Positions 23,360 to 35,072 of a stretch of 64,000 nucleotides of DNA are shown piece by piece. Made by a program: the position numbers and the translations under genes. The notes below the pieces were generated by a model. That model ran no database searches. It was not told where the DNA came from and worked only from the letters and a program-made list of their open reading frames with translations. Within the stretch, counting starts at the first letter, position 1. Each line of letters begins with the position of its first letter. Source of the stretch: Tuctoria greenei (Eukaryota > Streptophyta > Magnoliopsida > Poales > Poaceae); the NCBI GenBank assembly GCA_036927565.1, contig JAYESD010000002.1, positions 221,033,882-221,097,881 on the forward strand, given 5' to 3'.

Positions 23360-25777
23360 CTAGAAGCCATGCCGGAAGGCTTTACCGACAAGCGTGCGAG
23401 AAGACGCTTGGTTCCCACACTCGCCTCCATGGATTTCTGCGAGGAGCTCGCATCCTTCTTCCCTTGTGATGCACCGCATTAGGACGCCGTTGGCACCGCG
23501 CCGGTAGAAATCCACTTCTACCAGCGTGTATCTTTTAGCCAATCTGACTATTCGGTCAGCGGATACATCATCGTCAGGAAGGATATTGTCTTTCAAGTAG
23601 CTCCGGATCTCCGAGATCCATGCATTGGAGCTTGCTTGAGCATTTGAGTCTTGCGTGCTGGGTTGCTCAGAGCTTCCGGCAGCACCTACGACCCTTGATG
23701 GCTGCCATGGTAACAGGGCCATCGGGACCACCAGCTTCGGGATGCTGACCTCGCCCCCTTCGCTCAGTCCGGCAGGCTGAGTTGTGGGTTTTGACAACCT
23801 CCGGACGAAGGTTCCGTCAGGAGCCAGAGCTCCGGTTGACGCTTTCGTTGAGAGTTCGTCAGCTTCAGCATTATGGACATGCTGGACATGGTGGTCTAGG
23901 ACTTCAAAGTCCTTCTGAAGCCTTTGGGATTCAAGGAGATAAGCAGCTAGTTGAGGATTGTTAGAGGAGCATTCACCCTTCACCTGTTTAATGATGAGCT
24001 GCGAATCTCCCTTGACAACCAGCTCCTTGACACCATATGATAGTGCCACCTTTAGTCCGTAAATAGTGCTTCATACTCCGCCATGTTGTTGGTCGCCTTG
24101 AAGTCAGGGTGGCCCATGTATTTTACCTTCTCCCCGGTTGGAGCGAGGAGAAGGACTCCAGCTCCGGCCCCCTGCTTTTGCATGGAGCCGTCGAAGTAGA
24201 GGGTCCAGTGAGGCTTGGTGAAGACCGGAGCCTTGAGTTCTGACTTCTGCTCACTAGGGCCCCCAGGGTTTGATGGAGAGGGGGTCCATTCCACCACAAA
24301 GTCCGCCAATGCTTCACTCTTGATTGCTTGTCTTGGGACGAATTCAAGATTGAATTCGGCCAATTCCACTGCCCACTTTGCAATGTTCCCAATACAGTTG
24401 GGATTATGCAATATCGCACGCAGTGGATAAGAGGTCACCACTGAGATCTTATGAGCTTGGAAGTAATGGCGAAGCTTCCTGGAGGCGATGAGAATTGCAT
24501 AGAGAAGCTTGTGCACCCCTAGGTATCGAGTCTTGGCATCATGTAGTACTTCGCTGATGAAGTACACTGGGTGCTGGACTGTCCGGACCCTTCCGGAGGG
24601 GCCCGGAGCTTCCTCCACATCGACCAGGACCCTCCCGGAGGGGTCTAAATCTTCAGGAGTAACTCCTTGTAGATCCAAATCTGGGGGCCGGGACCCAAAC
24701 TCACCTTCAGGAACCTCCAGACCCCCCCCGGAGGGGTCTGGATTCCTGAGCTTGTAAAGGTTCTGGTCTCTCCGCAACTAGGACCATGCTGACAACTTCG
24801 TCAGTTGCCCAAATGTAAAGCAGTAAAGGCTCACCAGGGTTCAGAGCTACCAAGGTTGGTAGAGTGGTGAGGATCTGCTTTAGCTCCTGAAACGCCTTTT
24901 CTGCTTCTTCAGACCATTGGAATGGTCCGAACTTCCTCAATAGCTTGATGAAGGGTAGTGCCCGTTCTGCCAGTCTTGAGATGAACCGGCTGAGGGCGGC
25001 TAGACATCTAGTCAGTTTTGGGATGTCCTTGATGCGGGCTGGTGGCCGCATATCCTCAATGGCTTTAATCTTCACCGAATTTGCCTCTATGCCCCGGTGG
25101 TTTACCAGGAAACCAAGAAGCTTTCCGGAGCTAACCCCGAAGACGCACTTGTCTGGGTTCAGCTTCATGCGAGTGACTCACAACTTGTCGAAGACAGCTT
25201 GCAATGTGTCAAGGAGTGACTCCTTGTCTTTGATCTTGACGACAATGTCATCAACATACACTTCCACTACGTCTCTAATGAGATTTCCAAAGGTTTTGTA
25301 CATAGCTCGTACAAATGTTGAGGCTGCATTCTTGAGACCAAATGGCATGGCAGTATAACAATACAATCAATCTACTGTCATAATAGAAGTATGTTCTTCA
25401 TCTTCCCTAGACATTCTGATTTGATGGTACCCATAATATGCGTCTAGGAAACACAGTAATTCACACCCAGAGGTGGAATCCACTATATGATCTATTCTAG
25501 GTAGTGGAAATGGATCTTTTGGGCATGCCTTATTTAGTGTTGTGTAGTCGATACACATCTGAAACTTCCCACCGGCCTTGGGTACAACAACTGGGTTTGC
25601 CAGCCATTTTGGATGGAAGACTTCTTGGATGAATACAGCTTCGAGCAACTTCTTCACTTCTTGTCGTATGAAGTTGTGTCGCTCTACTAATTGCTTCCGA
25701 GGCTTCCGATGTACAAGCTGAGCGTCAGGATAGATCTTCAGATTATGCTCGATCACTTCCCTAGGGATCCCAGGCAT
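23360..25777 (-). pseudogene. Element A reverse transcriptase, RNase H and second (archaeal-type) RNase H, broken
   Basis: RT begins near 25777 with EHNLKIYPDA and FQMCIDYTTLNKACPKDPFP. A TGA at 25367-25369 interrupts before LYCYTAMPFGL. The catalytic box YVDD is intact at 25258-25247. A stop at 25178 separates thumb and connection (CVFGVSSGKLLGFLV). The Ty3-type RNase H is split by a frameshift near 24770-24710, and about 55 residues of Pro/Gly/Asp-rich repeat are inserted before HPVYFISEVL. The second RNase H follows: LYFDGSMQKQGAGAGVLL (24200-24150), NNMAEYEALF, a stop at 24052, then VKGDSQLIIKQVKGE. The frame ends at 23360 with a stop in the integrase zinc region, where a GNQ replaces the usual GNH. 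The dual RNase H is diagnostic of Tat/Retand elements. Confidence 0.88.
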
Positions 25778-25840
25778 TTGCGACGGTTGCCAGGCAAATA
25801 CGTCAACGTTAGCCCAGAGGAAAGTGATGACCGCGACTTC

Positions 25841-26662
25841 CTATTTGTCATTCTGACCTCCTGATATACAGGTGGTCTGAGCGGCATCGGAACCGATTTG
25901 GACAACTTTTACGGGGATGTTGGTGTTGCCGCTTGGTTGCACACGAGGTGCGGAGGTTGAGCCTCGTTGATGAATGCTCGGTGGCTTCGGAGTTTGTTCC
26001 TGCCTGGATTCTTCCTCCTGGGTTGTAGCAAGTGCATGAAGTTCTTCCAGAGCAGTCACTCCGATAGTGTGGTCTCCGCGGATCCAGAGGACACGAGCTG
26101 GTGTTGGCATCTTTAACCCCAGGTAGCCATAATGAGCAGCACCCATGAACTTGTATAAGGCAGGCCTGCCCAGAATGGCGTTGAAAGGTAAGTTGATCTG
26201 AGCAATGTCAAAGATCAACTTCTCAGTGCGTTAATTCTCCCGAGTCTCGAAGGTCACAGGGAGAGTAATGGCACCGAGTGGGGTTATGGCCCTCGGACCT
26301 ACTCTGGAGAAAGGTCGGGAGGGGCGAAGGTCTGAAGGTCAGAGCTGAAGCTTGACGAAAGCTTCAAAACTTATGATGTTCAGCCCCGAACCTCTGTCCA
26401 CCATTACATGGTGGAGTTGAATGCTATTGATGGTCGTAGATACCATCAAAGGTAGTTGACCAGCTCCGATCATGTTTCGCGAGCAGTCCGAAGCATCAAA
26501 AGTGATGGTGGTGTCCATCCACATTCGATGAGGCTTCGCCCTGGTTGTAGGAGCTACTGAGGCCATGTACCGCCGCATGGTCTTGAGGACACGGCGGGAG
26601 GTGATGTCCCACGAACCACCAAAGATGGTTTTCATGGTCTTTCGACGCTCGTTATCGGACAT
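25841..26662 (-). pseudogene. Element A protease region, broken
   Basis: Two in-frame parts. At 26662-26339, TFDASDCSRNM leads to the protease active-site region VMVDRGSGLNIIS, where DRGS replaces the expected DGGS/DSGS, so the Gly after Asp is Arg. Stops at 26339 and about 26232 separate it from 26218-25841, which holds NLPFNAILGRPALYKFMGA, the conserved flap/hydrophobic second half of Tat-lineage proteases. The rest is a Gln/Glu-rich linker to RT. Confidence 0.78.
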
Positions 26663-26758
26663 GTCGGAGTCGTCCTCTACGGAGGTGTAAACAGCCTTCA
26701 GGACCTTTTTAGGGTCCTGAAAGCCTAACTCCTCTTCAGCTGGAGCTTCATCGACTTT

Positions 26759-28257
26759 CTATTTTCCTTCCCTCGGACGGAAAGGAACTTCTTCCCGACG
26801 CTTGTTGTAGCGCTCGGCAAGGTTTTGGACCTCCTGGCTGTCTTCCAAGTTGTGGTTGTTCGACTTGTGAATAGGACACCACACTTTGGAGTTGCCACCG
26901 TCTTCATAGGATGGTCGAGGTCGTTTCTCGGGGCGTGGCCCCCGGCCACCCGGAGCTGCAGCAGCTGCAGCAATAGATGTGATGGCCAATGGCTTCTTCT
27001 TGCCGTTGGACTTTTTCTTCTTTTTGCCACTCCCGGAGGTAGTGGCTTCGCCTTTGGAGGGTTTTTTACCATCCTCCGGAGGTGTTTTGGAGTGCATTTC
27101 ACGGCCCTCCGCAGGTTTGGTGCACTTGTCTGCCAAGCTGAAGAGCTCCTTGATGCTGGTGATCTCCTTGATCGCCAGCTTCTCCAGCATCTTCTTATCT
27201 CGTATGCCCTGTCTAAATGCCATAATAACAGAGGTGCTGGAGATAGAAGGAATCGTGTTTCATACCTGGGAGAACCTCTGGATGAATGAGCGCAGGGATT
27301 CTCCCCCTTTCCTCACAATAGCAAAAAGGTCCAGTTCGGTGCCTGGTCGGGTGTATGAACTCCCAAAATTGGCGGTGAATTGTTGGCACAATTCCTCCCA
27401 ACTATTGATGGAGTTGTGAGGGAGGCTCATGAACCAGGACCTGGCGGTCCCAGTCAAGGCCACTGGGAAGTAGTTTTCCATTATGCCCTCATTACCTCCG
27501 GCCGCAAGGATTGCAGTGGAGTAAATCTGGAGAAACTCGGCGGGATTAATAGTCCCGTCAAATTTCTCCGACGGATGAGGCTGGAACTTTTGTGGCCATC
27601 TGACCATGCGTAGGTGCATGGCCAAGGCAGAACAGCCTCCTCCTACTCCCTCGGGAGCAGGATTGTCTCGAGTCTCTCGCCTTTCGCGAGCACGCTCGAT
27701 ATGGACACGACCGCCTGTTGACGGTAACGCCGATCAAGCTCTGCCTAGAGGTCATGAGTTGAAAGCCTGGTTACCGTATGAGTGCGTCGCACCCCGGAAG
27801 GTAGCGACGTAACTTGCTATGATGCAGCAGGCCTCCTCTTTTGGGAAGCATGTGGACCAAGTCTGCCAGACACAGTCCGGCGCTGCAACGGGGCCCGCCT
27901 CGAAGTGGGAGAACCTTGGTTGCTGATGCGGTCGGCTGCTGCTGCGACCAGATGTTCCACATTAGCCCTCCATGGCTCCGTTGCACCCCGGGATGCATCT
28001 GGAGGTGGTGGACGTTGAAGGAGAGAACGCGCTGCATGGAGCACATGTTCAGGGTTGTTGTTATTCGCCGATGCGGTGAGCGATGCCGATGCACCATCAC
28101 GCTGCCCATCTTGACGTGCTGGTGCAGGCGGTGGCAGTGGAGGCATGACTCCTGCTGGAGCCATGGCACCTGCTGGTTGCTGCATGTTGGAGGGATTGCC
28201 CCCGACAAGTTGAACAGCAGGATTGCCGTTGGATGATCCATTAGCTGAGTTCACCAT
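26759..28257 (-). pseudogene. Element A gag, broken
   Basis: Start chosen at the ATG at 28257 (MVNSANGSSNG), about 20 bases inside the primer-binding site. An N-terminal low-complexity segment (Pro, Ala, Gln) ends at a stop at 27817. The capsid core follows at 27625-27260: FDGTINPAEFLQIYSTAI, ALTGTARSWFMSLP and FIQRFSQV. A TGA at 27260-27262 fits CGA to TGA decay. The frame resumes with AFRQGIRDKKMLEKL and ends with a basic Lys/Gly-rich stretch and WCPIHKSNNHNLEDSQEV, the single Cys/His motif of Tat-type gags, which lack a normal CCHC knuckle. Homologous to RIRE2/Grande-type gags by my recognition. Confidence 0.82.
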
Positions 28258-28275
28258 CCTTGAAATATCGGGCGC

Positions 28276-28293
28276 TCGTTCCTGGCGCGCCAA
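28276..28293 (-). other. Element A primer-binding site
   Basis: Minus strand begins TTGGCGCGCCAGGAACGAG directly after the LTR end, the position of the tRNA primer. Similar TGGCGCGCCAGG sites occur in RIRE2-like elements; I do not assign the tRNA. Element C has TTGGTGCACCAGG at the same place. Confidence 0.7.
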
Positions 28294-28294
28294 T

Positions 28295-29175
28295 TGTCAG
28301 TTTTTGGATCTGGCAGATCTCCCGATACCACCGTTGTTAGATCGAGGAGTTGTAGTTCGGTAATAGGCGCGCAGAGATTCAAGAAGGTAAATGACAAGTG
28401 GACACAGAGATTTACGTGGTTCGGGCTGCCTGAGCGTAATACCCTACTCCACGAGGTGTGTTGGTGTCTTATTAAGCATGTGAGTCTAGAAGAAGCTCTA
28501 GAAGAAGAAGCTCGTCTAGGTCAAGGAGTCCAATAGTGGACTGGAGCCGTCCCTTGTGTATCGTCGACCAGTCCTTTTATAGTACAAGGACTGGTCGTTA
28601 CACCGTTAGCCTGACCCGACATGTGGCCCCAGCGGTTACATATGCTTGATACACAATTAATGAGGTTAATTACCCTTAATAGCCCGGTAACGGGCCTTAA
28701 CAGTGTCGTTTCCGTTATTAAGGGTCATCCGATCGTGTGTCATTAATATGGAATTAATGACACTTAATCGGGTCTTGAAGTCTTTGATTGCTCCTTGAAG
28801 GTCCGGAACCGTTGGGGGTCCACCAGCCTGATCGTTGAAGTTGAAGGCCAGGTGGTCGCCACGTGGCAGCTCCGGAGCTTATCGTCGTGGACGGGTAGGT
28901 TCGGTGCTGTTGGACACGTCTCGGTACTGCAGCTTCCCTCTGTCTGAAGTTAGGTCCGGAGATGCCATACTGGTATCTAGTCCGGAGCTTTCCCATGTGT
29001 GGGCGATAGCTCCGGTCTTATGATACATGTGGCGGCCCTGAGACTAACCATGTCGCGGAAGCAGGTCCGATTACACCTGACATGTGGGGCCTTCGTAGGT
29101 CTTCAAATCTAGTAGATGGAGTTTCCTTGTGATCTTTGCAATCCCAAGGGGTATCCGGTACGTAAGGTACCGACA
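28295..29175 (-). repeat. Element A 5' LTR, full length 881 bp
   Basis: TGTCAGTTTT to GTACCGACA. The inner end is fixed by the primer-binding site and the outer end by the match to 17032 and 3894. CACGTG at 28860-28865 lies upstream of the TATA box. Flanked on the right by catag, then B LTR sequence. Confidence 0.9.
28574..28583 (-). promoter_or_regulatory. TATA box of the element A 5' LTR
   Basis: Minus strand CTATAAAAGG, conserved in the solo LTR at about 3307-3316 and the 3' LTR near 16433-16442. It sets the LTR orientation and drives gag-pol transcription toward lower coordinates. Confidence 0.75.
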
Positions 29176-30085
29176 CATAGCATAAGTGATTCATGTTAAC
29201 ATCATCATGTCATAGCTAATTAGACTATAGTGGATGTTTATAGTGTTTATGATGATATATTGAGAATGGTATAGCATAATCATAAATTCTACTCCTACAA
29301 CACACATGGAATCCACAATAAAACAAGAAACGCTTCATCCAAGTATATAAACAATGGAAGACTAAAGATAACATCTTTATTAAGAATAAAGTGACAAATA
29401 CAAATAGGAATATAAAAGCCATACCTTTCCCAATTGGAAATTGGGAAGAGACTCCTTCTACTCCTCTCCTACTTGGACTATAGACTAGAGACTCTCCTCT
29501 CTACAACCTACAGTCCTCTAAACCTATGGAGAGTAGTGGATACAAGGGATGAATACTCAAGTGGTGTGTGTTGATGTGAGGGGTGAGGGATCCTATTTAT
29601 AGCTTGGAGAAGGGTTGGTTCCTGCCATCAAAAACGCACGAATCAGTCGTCATCATGACCATGGCACCATAAGGAGTCGACACATGGAAGCTAACCGACT
29701 TTGGCGCCAGAAAAGGGTTCGGCCATACCCCCTAGCCGCCGAACAGAAATGTTGACCATTTTGGGTGTGCTTCCTCGGTGTGACTTCCAGGTGGGTCCCC
29801 TGACTGATACGGGAGCTAAACTGTTGGATGGCCTCGGATACTTCTGTTTGTGGGCCATTTGATCCATTTGTTCCACGTGCGTTACCTAATTGGCTAGAAT
29901 GATATTTTATAGGATCCATCCCCTTATTTCACTTCAATTCAGCATAGAATGCCTGCATGCATTACTTTATCCAAGGACAAGTGGAAATAGGTTAAATAGA
30001 AAAGTAATGTGAGCAAGAAATGATATTTCCTTCACATAATTGAGTTATATTGACGGGTGAAATTAGTATGTAACATCCGTCAACA
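29176..30085 (-). repeat. Central B LTR, right half (U3 side)
   Basis: Continues from the break at 16328 and ends CCGTCAACA beside a polypurine tract at 30086-30100. It serves as the 5' LTR of B1 (whose primer-binding site is at 15674-15691) and the 3' LTR of B2, so both internal regions share one LTR. Confidence 0.78.
29592..29602 (-). promoter_or_regulatory. TATA box of the central B LTR
   Basis: Minus strand CTATAAATAGG inside the U3 half, about 490 bp from the LTR start, directing transcription toward B1 gag before element A split the LTR. Confidence 0.6.
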
Positions 30086-30100
30086 AACTCCCCCAAGCTT
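30086..30100 (-). other. B2 polypurine tract
   Basis: Minus strand AAGCTTGGGGGAGTT, identical to B1 at 9671-9685, followed by the LTR start TGTTGACGG. Confidence 0.85.
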
Positions 30101-31345
30101 ATCCTTTCCTTGTCCCGAGCAACGTCAAGACTTTAGGTTGATAATCAGGAGTTGCTACAATGTTCTACTTTTCAAAAGTACCATGTGCACAACAAAATAC
30201 TCTACATAGTATTGCAAAAAATGGCATGATACTCCACCCATCTTAAGTAATTATGGGGCTTATGCCGTCTCCTATTCATGGGTGGTTGAAAGATAGAACA
30301 ACAACTAGAGCACACATACCCTAGAAATAAAGTTCCACTCTAAAGAGTTCAATTTAGATTTTAAGTATCTTAATTTGATTCTCTCAGGTCTCCCCATTGT
30401 GTGTAGTGGAAATATATCCTCAGCAAAGCATTGGCTAAATTCATCCTACCTCTACATAAGGCTTGTAATTGGAGCTTTGTAGGGAATATAGTAGGCATAT
30501 TTGCAACATATAATATTTCTAAGTCAAAATAGTAAGCCTTAGGAGAAATCAATTCAAAACAATTTGATTCAAGACTTGTGCATGTGTGATGGAATGGAGT
30601 CGATGTGGATATCGAGATGACTCCTTTTTGAGTGGACTCTCTTATTTCGCAGGGATGAAACATGGCTAATTTTTTTCTCATGCTTATGATGTAAGCATGC
30701 ATTTTTTTTTCTTGTAGCAATGTCTTCTACTTCCTTTTTGAGCAAGAAATTCTGGAGAGAGTACTAAGCATGAATGATATGGAGTTTCACCTCTTATTGT
30801 GTAATGGTGGTATGGCGGAATTTTGCTTACTTCTAGTGTAGAAGTATAGCATGTGCAAGTGAAGTCTTGATTCAAAAAGTAATGAATGAAATCTCACATA
30901 GGTCTAAACTAGTTTGACAAAGCTCAATGTCAAGAAAAATACCATATGCATAAGGTCTATCAATATGATATATCATATGGCTTTGGTAGGTATTTCCAAT
31001 CAAATGAGAGTAACTTAAATCTTTTTAGAATTTCTCCAGAAATCTAAGTTTCACTTTCAAACTAGGAACAGCAGTCCTATCACTATATCATATCTCACAA
31101 CAACTTAGAATGGATTAAGCTTTTTAGCCAATGAGAGCAGTATTTTAGAGAGTAGTAAGTTGTAAACTGGGGACTTAGTAAAATTAAAATAGAGCAACTA
31201 TTCATCATTTCATCTATGTGAATTCCAAATCATTCTTACTGCACATCATTTATTTTATTGAAAAACAAATCTATCCTACATATATTTTTTTATATGCAAG
31301 ATGGATGATAGAAAATAAAAATGCAAGGGTGTGATAAAATTTACC
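30101..31345 (-). other. B2 non-coding tail
   Basis: Colinear with 9686-10995 of B1, with small indels. No reading frame is supported. Confidence 0.7.
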
Positions 31346-32593
31346 TTAAGTGGGGGTCCTCCCCCAAGCTTGTTCTTCACTCATCTCCATGACGAGGGTT
31401 GAACCCTTGATGAGGGAAGTATGCCACGAGATCGGCCACATGGAGTTGAGGTTGATGAATTGAGCCTTATTGTGTTGTTGCCAGTCTTGGGTACCTTTGA
31501 CATGCCCTTGTAGAGTCTTGTAGATGTCACCCGTTCTCACTTCAAGGTCATCCAAATGTCTAGTGAGATCCTTCATGATGACTTCTAGCCGAAGAGGAAC
31601 GGCATCTTCTCATGGACGTTAGAGGCAAGCTGCTAGAGCTTGAAGTGCATAGGGGTGGCTCCCATGTGGCACCTGGTCATCCATGCCAAGACGGACCTTC
31701 GGTCTCATATGATGGAGGTTGAATCCATCCGGGTTCATCACCCGTTGGGTTCCCTTCCTCTTCATACTAATGGACCGTGGAGGTTGTCGGAGGCATAGCC
31801 GCTCTCCTTGTATGGCTTCTAGTCACCCTGCCAGAGACATTGCTTCTTTTGGCTGGAAGGAGGTCAATGGTTAGCTTCCGACATTCGTAGAAATGATAAT
31901 CCAGGTCAGGTAACTGAATTTCATTGACAAAGCCGGGATAATATATATCAAAGAGCCATCTTGATCATGCTTAAAGGTATCTCCTTGCACTAAATAATCT
32001 TCATCAATTAATTCTCTTTCATTTTCGATATAGTCAAATGAAGAATATTCTAGTGCTCCTACCCTAGTAGCGATACGAGTAATCAATGAAGTACATCCAA
32101 TTGGCCCTACCCTTGGAATGTAATCTAACCATTTTGTAATCATGGCAATAACAGGAGCAACTTTTATCTTTTTAGTCATAGGAAACAAAATTTTCAGCTC
32201 ATCATCACGCACTATCCTTACATCTCCTCTAGGGAACATAGTCATAACCACCCATCTATGCATGAAGCTCAAAGTAGGGTTGTGCAAGTGGCTATACCAA
32301 GGTGCACTACATCTGACCTCATCAGTTAAATCTTGCCAAAAACTTTGATTGTTGAACTTAGGCAAAGTGCCTAAATCTAGCAAACGATGTTTATGGAAGC
32401 CTAGGATTTCACTTAATTTTTTTCATAGGATGTTGTATTTGTTTTGAAATAATCTAAAAGTAGTACCACCAAATCCTATTTTGAGTGTGCAAAAGAATTG
32501 TATGGAGAAAAGACGAGAACCTTTCTCCTCTATGCGAGAAAAGTTTTCCCATCCTAATGCATACCAAATGGAAAAGAATTCGGAATCCGTACC
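31346..32593 (-). pseudogene. B2 downstream ORF (Athila ORF1-like), C-terminal two thirds
   Basis: The best-preserved stretch (32383-31871) reads NNQSFWQDLTDEVRCSAPW, SFMHRWVVMTMFPRGDV and KVAPVIAMITKW, a conserved block of proteins annotated as Athila/ORF1-like in plants. A stop at 31871 is followed by a broken Ser/Pro-rich part, then the C-terminal DLEVRTGDIYKTLQGHV at 31540-31490, as in B1. The N-terminal part lies 28.5 kb away at 61111-61397 because of element C. Confidence 0.65.
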
Positions 32594-33582
32594 TGTTGAA
32601 CTGTTAATGCGACACTTCCCCCGGATCTGCTAAGGAGCATCCCGTGGAGGTTCTTGTTCAGCGGGGCTTAGGCCTCAAACTAGTGTTCTAGCAGAAGAGA
32701 ATGTGACACGGTGGTTTTTACATGGTTCGAGCTACATGGAGTGTAACACCCAACTCCATGGTGGATTGTATTGCTGGTCAGTGTTTATGTGTGTGTGTGT
32801 ATCGGGGATCCTGAGTCCAATGAGTGTGTATGTGTGTGTTTATTAGGGATTCCGAGTCTAGTCCTTGTAGCGATGGCGGTCCGGGCCTTTTATAGATAAG
32901 TCCGAACGCCTTACAAGAGGAGTCCCGAGGCCTGACAGGTGGTCTCGCGGCGATCTTATCGTAAAGATCTAAAGGTTTCTTCCATAAGCTTGCTTGACCG
33001 AGGCAATGGAGACTCGCCGTCTTGCCTCCTCTCTTGTCAGTAGCCCACGCGTTGTTGCTGACGGTGGTAGAATGTGCCCCGTCGGCCTGTCTTGTTGCCC
33101 CAAGCTACCCACTTGGCCAAGTGGGATAGACCTGCGGCGCCTTCACTATGACGCGATTGGTCATAGCGGTCTCTGACCGCTGGCGTGCTACGCGTTGGGC
33201 GCCGGAGGTGGGTGCGCATATTCGATATTTGACTTGAGCAAGGCGCACCATCCCTTGACTCCCGTATCTTACGTTCTGAGATGAGCCACGGGACACGGGG
33301 CAGCGTCGGGGCTGAGCTCTTCTTGGGACGCAAGCCTTGGTCCTCCGTGACGTGTGGCAGCTCTGTGGCTCGCCAAGGATCGTGGCAGCTTCGGGCCCAT
33401 CCCTGTGGGGGATGCTGGACCCGGTGCTCCATGCCATGTGGCTGTACCAAGGCTCTCCCCCAAGGTTGGGTGAGGGCCCGTCCCTACACGTGGCGCCTCG
33501 AGAGCCCGCCACTCCGGAGGGGCAAAGTCCCATCTTCAAGGCTTACGTGGCAGCACCGCAGCTCGATCTTGAGGGAGGCAAA
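32594..33582 (-). repeat. Element C 3' LTR, main segment
   Basis: Starts TGTTGAACTG and continues at 57135 after F1 (total about 1082 bp). It aligns with 60022-61010. It includes TG-dinucleotide runs (about 32784-32850), a TATA box and repeated GTGGCAGCTC segments in the U3 half. The orientation is shown by the TATA box and polypurine tract. Confidence 0.85.
32886..32895 (-). promoter_or_regulatory. TATA box of the element C 3' LTR
   Basis: Minus strand CTATAAAAGG, same as in element A. The 5' LTR copy near 60319 reads CTATAGAAGG, a mutated form. Confidence 0.65.
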
Positions 33583-34194
33583 TGTGACACCCTGTCCCGA
33601 AAATGAACCAAGTGAATGCATATGTGTGCCCAGGATGTTCAACACACATACACGAGTGCAATCACAAAACGATATACAGAAAATTACCACATAACAATAT
33701 TAATTAACCACTTTTATTGCCAATTCATAATATTCTCGAATACAAGCTCTAATAATATTAATGAGAAGTTTCAACAAATGCAGTGGAAATAAACTAATAA
33801 GCCACTAAGCAAAAAGGGATTGCGCAGCTCCAACACTCCATAGGCAAAGTTGATGGTAAACACGGCCTAGAACTCCGCATTATCATCATTATACTCCCCA
33901 TCATGACCTACAACTGTTGGGAGCAGGGGATTGCAAGTGTGGGAAGTATGACATTTAGCTGATACAAATGACGAATATAATAATGGCTAAGTGCTCAAAA
34001 GTACATTAATACATTTGAAAAACAATACATTATATGTAAGTGAAATAAACCCATCATACACCATAAGTAATATAGTAGTAACAGTTCATATTCCAATACC
34101 ATCATCCATATACTAGATTGCTCGTTACCATTAACCAAATTCAACGCCAGAATTTAATCCATAACCAGCCATGACCATGTTATCAATCATAACC

Positions 34195-35058
34195 TGATGA
34201 GGACATCACAACAGCAGAGACGCGCATTGAACTGCAAGGACCAATCACAAGAGCACGGGCACGGTTATTAAATCAGCAGGTGAATTCGTTCTTAACTTCT
34301 TTTGTATGTGAGTTTGAGAATAGATTGCTATGTGATGATTTAATTGTTATTAGGAATAATGGAAAAGATCAACAAGTGAAGGAAGGAGGCCTTGGGAGCG
34401 TGGAGAACCACCTGGGACGTCCACAAGTAGATGGATAGAGTTTACAACTCGGACTCGAATTCAACTCGGAGTCCAGGAGCAGTCCACCTTAAAACAGACG
34501 CCCAGGAGGCATACGGACTCCGTTTTCGACGTTCTACATATGCACGGAAAGAGGAGAAGATAAAATTTCCAATGGCTCTGGTCCCACCTCAAAATTCCTC
34601 CGGAGTCATTGGTAATCGTCGAAACAAGTCGAGTCCAGATTTCTGTCCGGTGCTGCGCCACCGAATCGGGCCTTTGGGCCTTGTATCCCGTAAGAGTCCA
34701 TTAGGGACTCGTCTAATCGTGTTTTGGTCGAACCCTAGCCTATAAATAATGCAGCCGCCGGTCATATTTGGTGGGTTTTGCTTAGATCAATAATATCGCC
34801 GTTCTACGGTTTGTGAGACCACAATTTCGCGATTTCCGATCGTGTCTTCTACGTTCTTGCTCGTGTTCTCGATTGCACTTGCAGGGATTAGCCTTCTTGG
34901 CGAGGTCAAGCGTGTACATCACGGTTGATAACCAACGGAGCCGTGGTGTAGTGATTGCAGGGGTACTCGAACCGCTCGAGTGCCGCGGATCATCAACGTC
35001 GAGTTCTCCACCCCAATCGACATACCTTTCGGAAGATCGGGCCTAAACCTACTCATCA
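34195..35058 (+). repeat. Element G 5' LTR
   Basis: 864 bp. Its first 300 bases correspond to the pol C-terminal coding region of the 3' LTR but carry a TAG (ggatag near 34433-34438) where the 3' LTR has ggaaag. TATA box at 34740. Confidence 0.92.
34740..34749 (+). promoter_or_regulatory. TATA box of the element G 5' LTR
   Basis: CTATAAATAA, conserved in the 3' LTR near 41382. Faces gag. Confidence 0.75.
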
Positions 35059-35060
35059 AT

Positions 35061-35072
35061 TGGTATCAGATT
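35061..35072 (+). other. Element G primer-binding site (tRNA-Met type)
   Basis: TGGTATCAGATT two bases after the LTR end; matches initiator tRNA-Met over its first ten bases. Confidence 0.85.

Larger units (their letters stand above)
16329..29175 (-). mobile_element. Element A: Ty3/gypsy, Tat/Retand-like (RIRE2/Grande type), about 12.8 kb
   Basis: Minus-strand element with LTRs at 28295-29175 (5') and 16329-17032 (3', missing its outer 178 bp). Gag, protease, RT, RNase H, a second archaeal-type RNase H and integrase run from 28257 to 22387. An extra ORF on the opposite strand occupies 17570-20978. A second RNase H plus an antisense extra ORF between pol and 3' LTR is the signature of the Tat/Retand lineage, as in RIRE2 and Grande. 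The right flank starts catag; the matching left target copy is lost with the LTR end. Confidence 0.88.
30086..32593 (-). mobile_element. Element B, copy 2 (B2), 3' part
   Basis: Polypurine tract, non-coding tail and downstream ORF, colinear with 9671-12240 of B1. The sequence stops at gtacc (32589-32593), where element C begins, and resumes at atacc (61111-61115): B1 reads continuously across the corresponding place (12250). Confidence 0.85.

Noticed and set aside
32784..32850. TG-dinucleotide tracts as independent microsatellites
   Set aside because: They occur at the same place in all three C-family LTRs (also 60213-60272 and 63318-63342), so they are part of the LTR.
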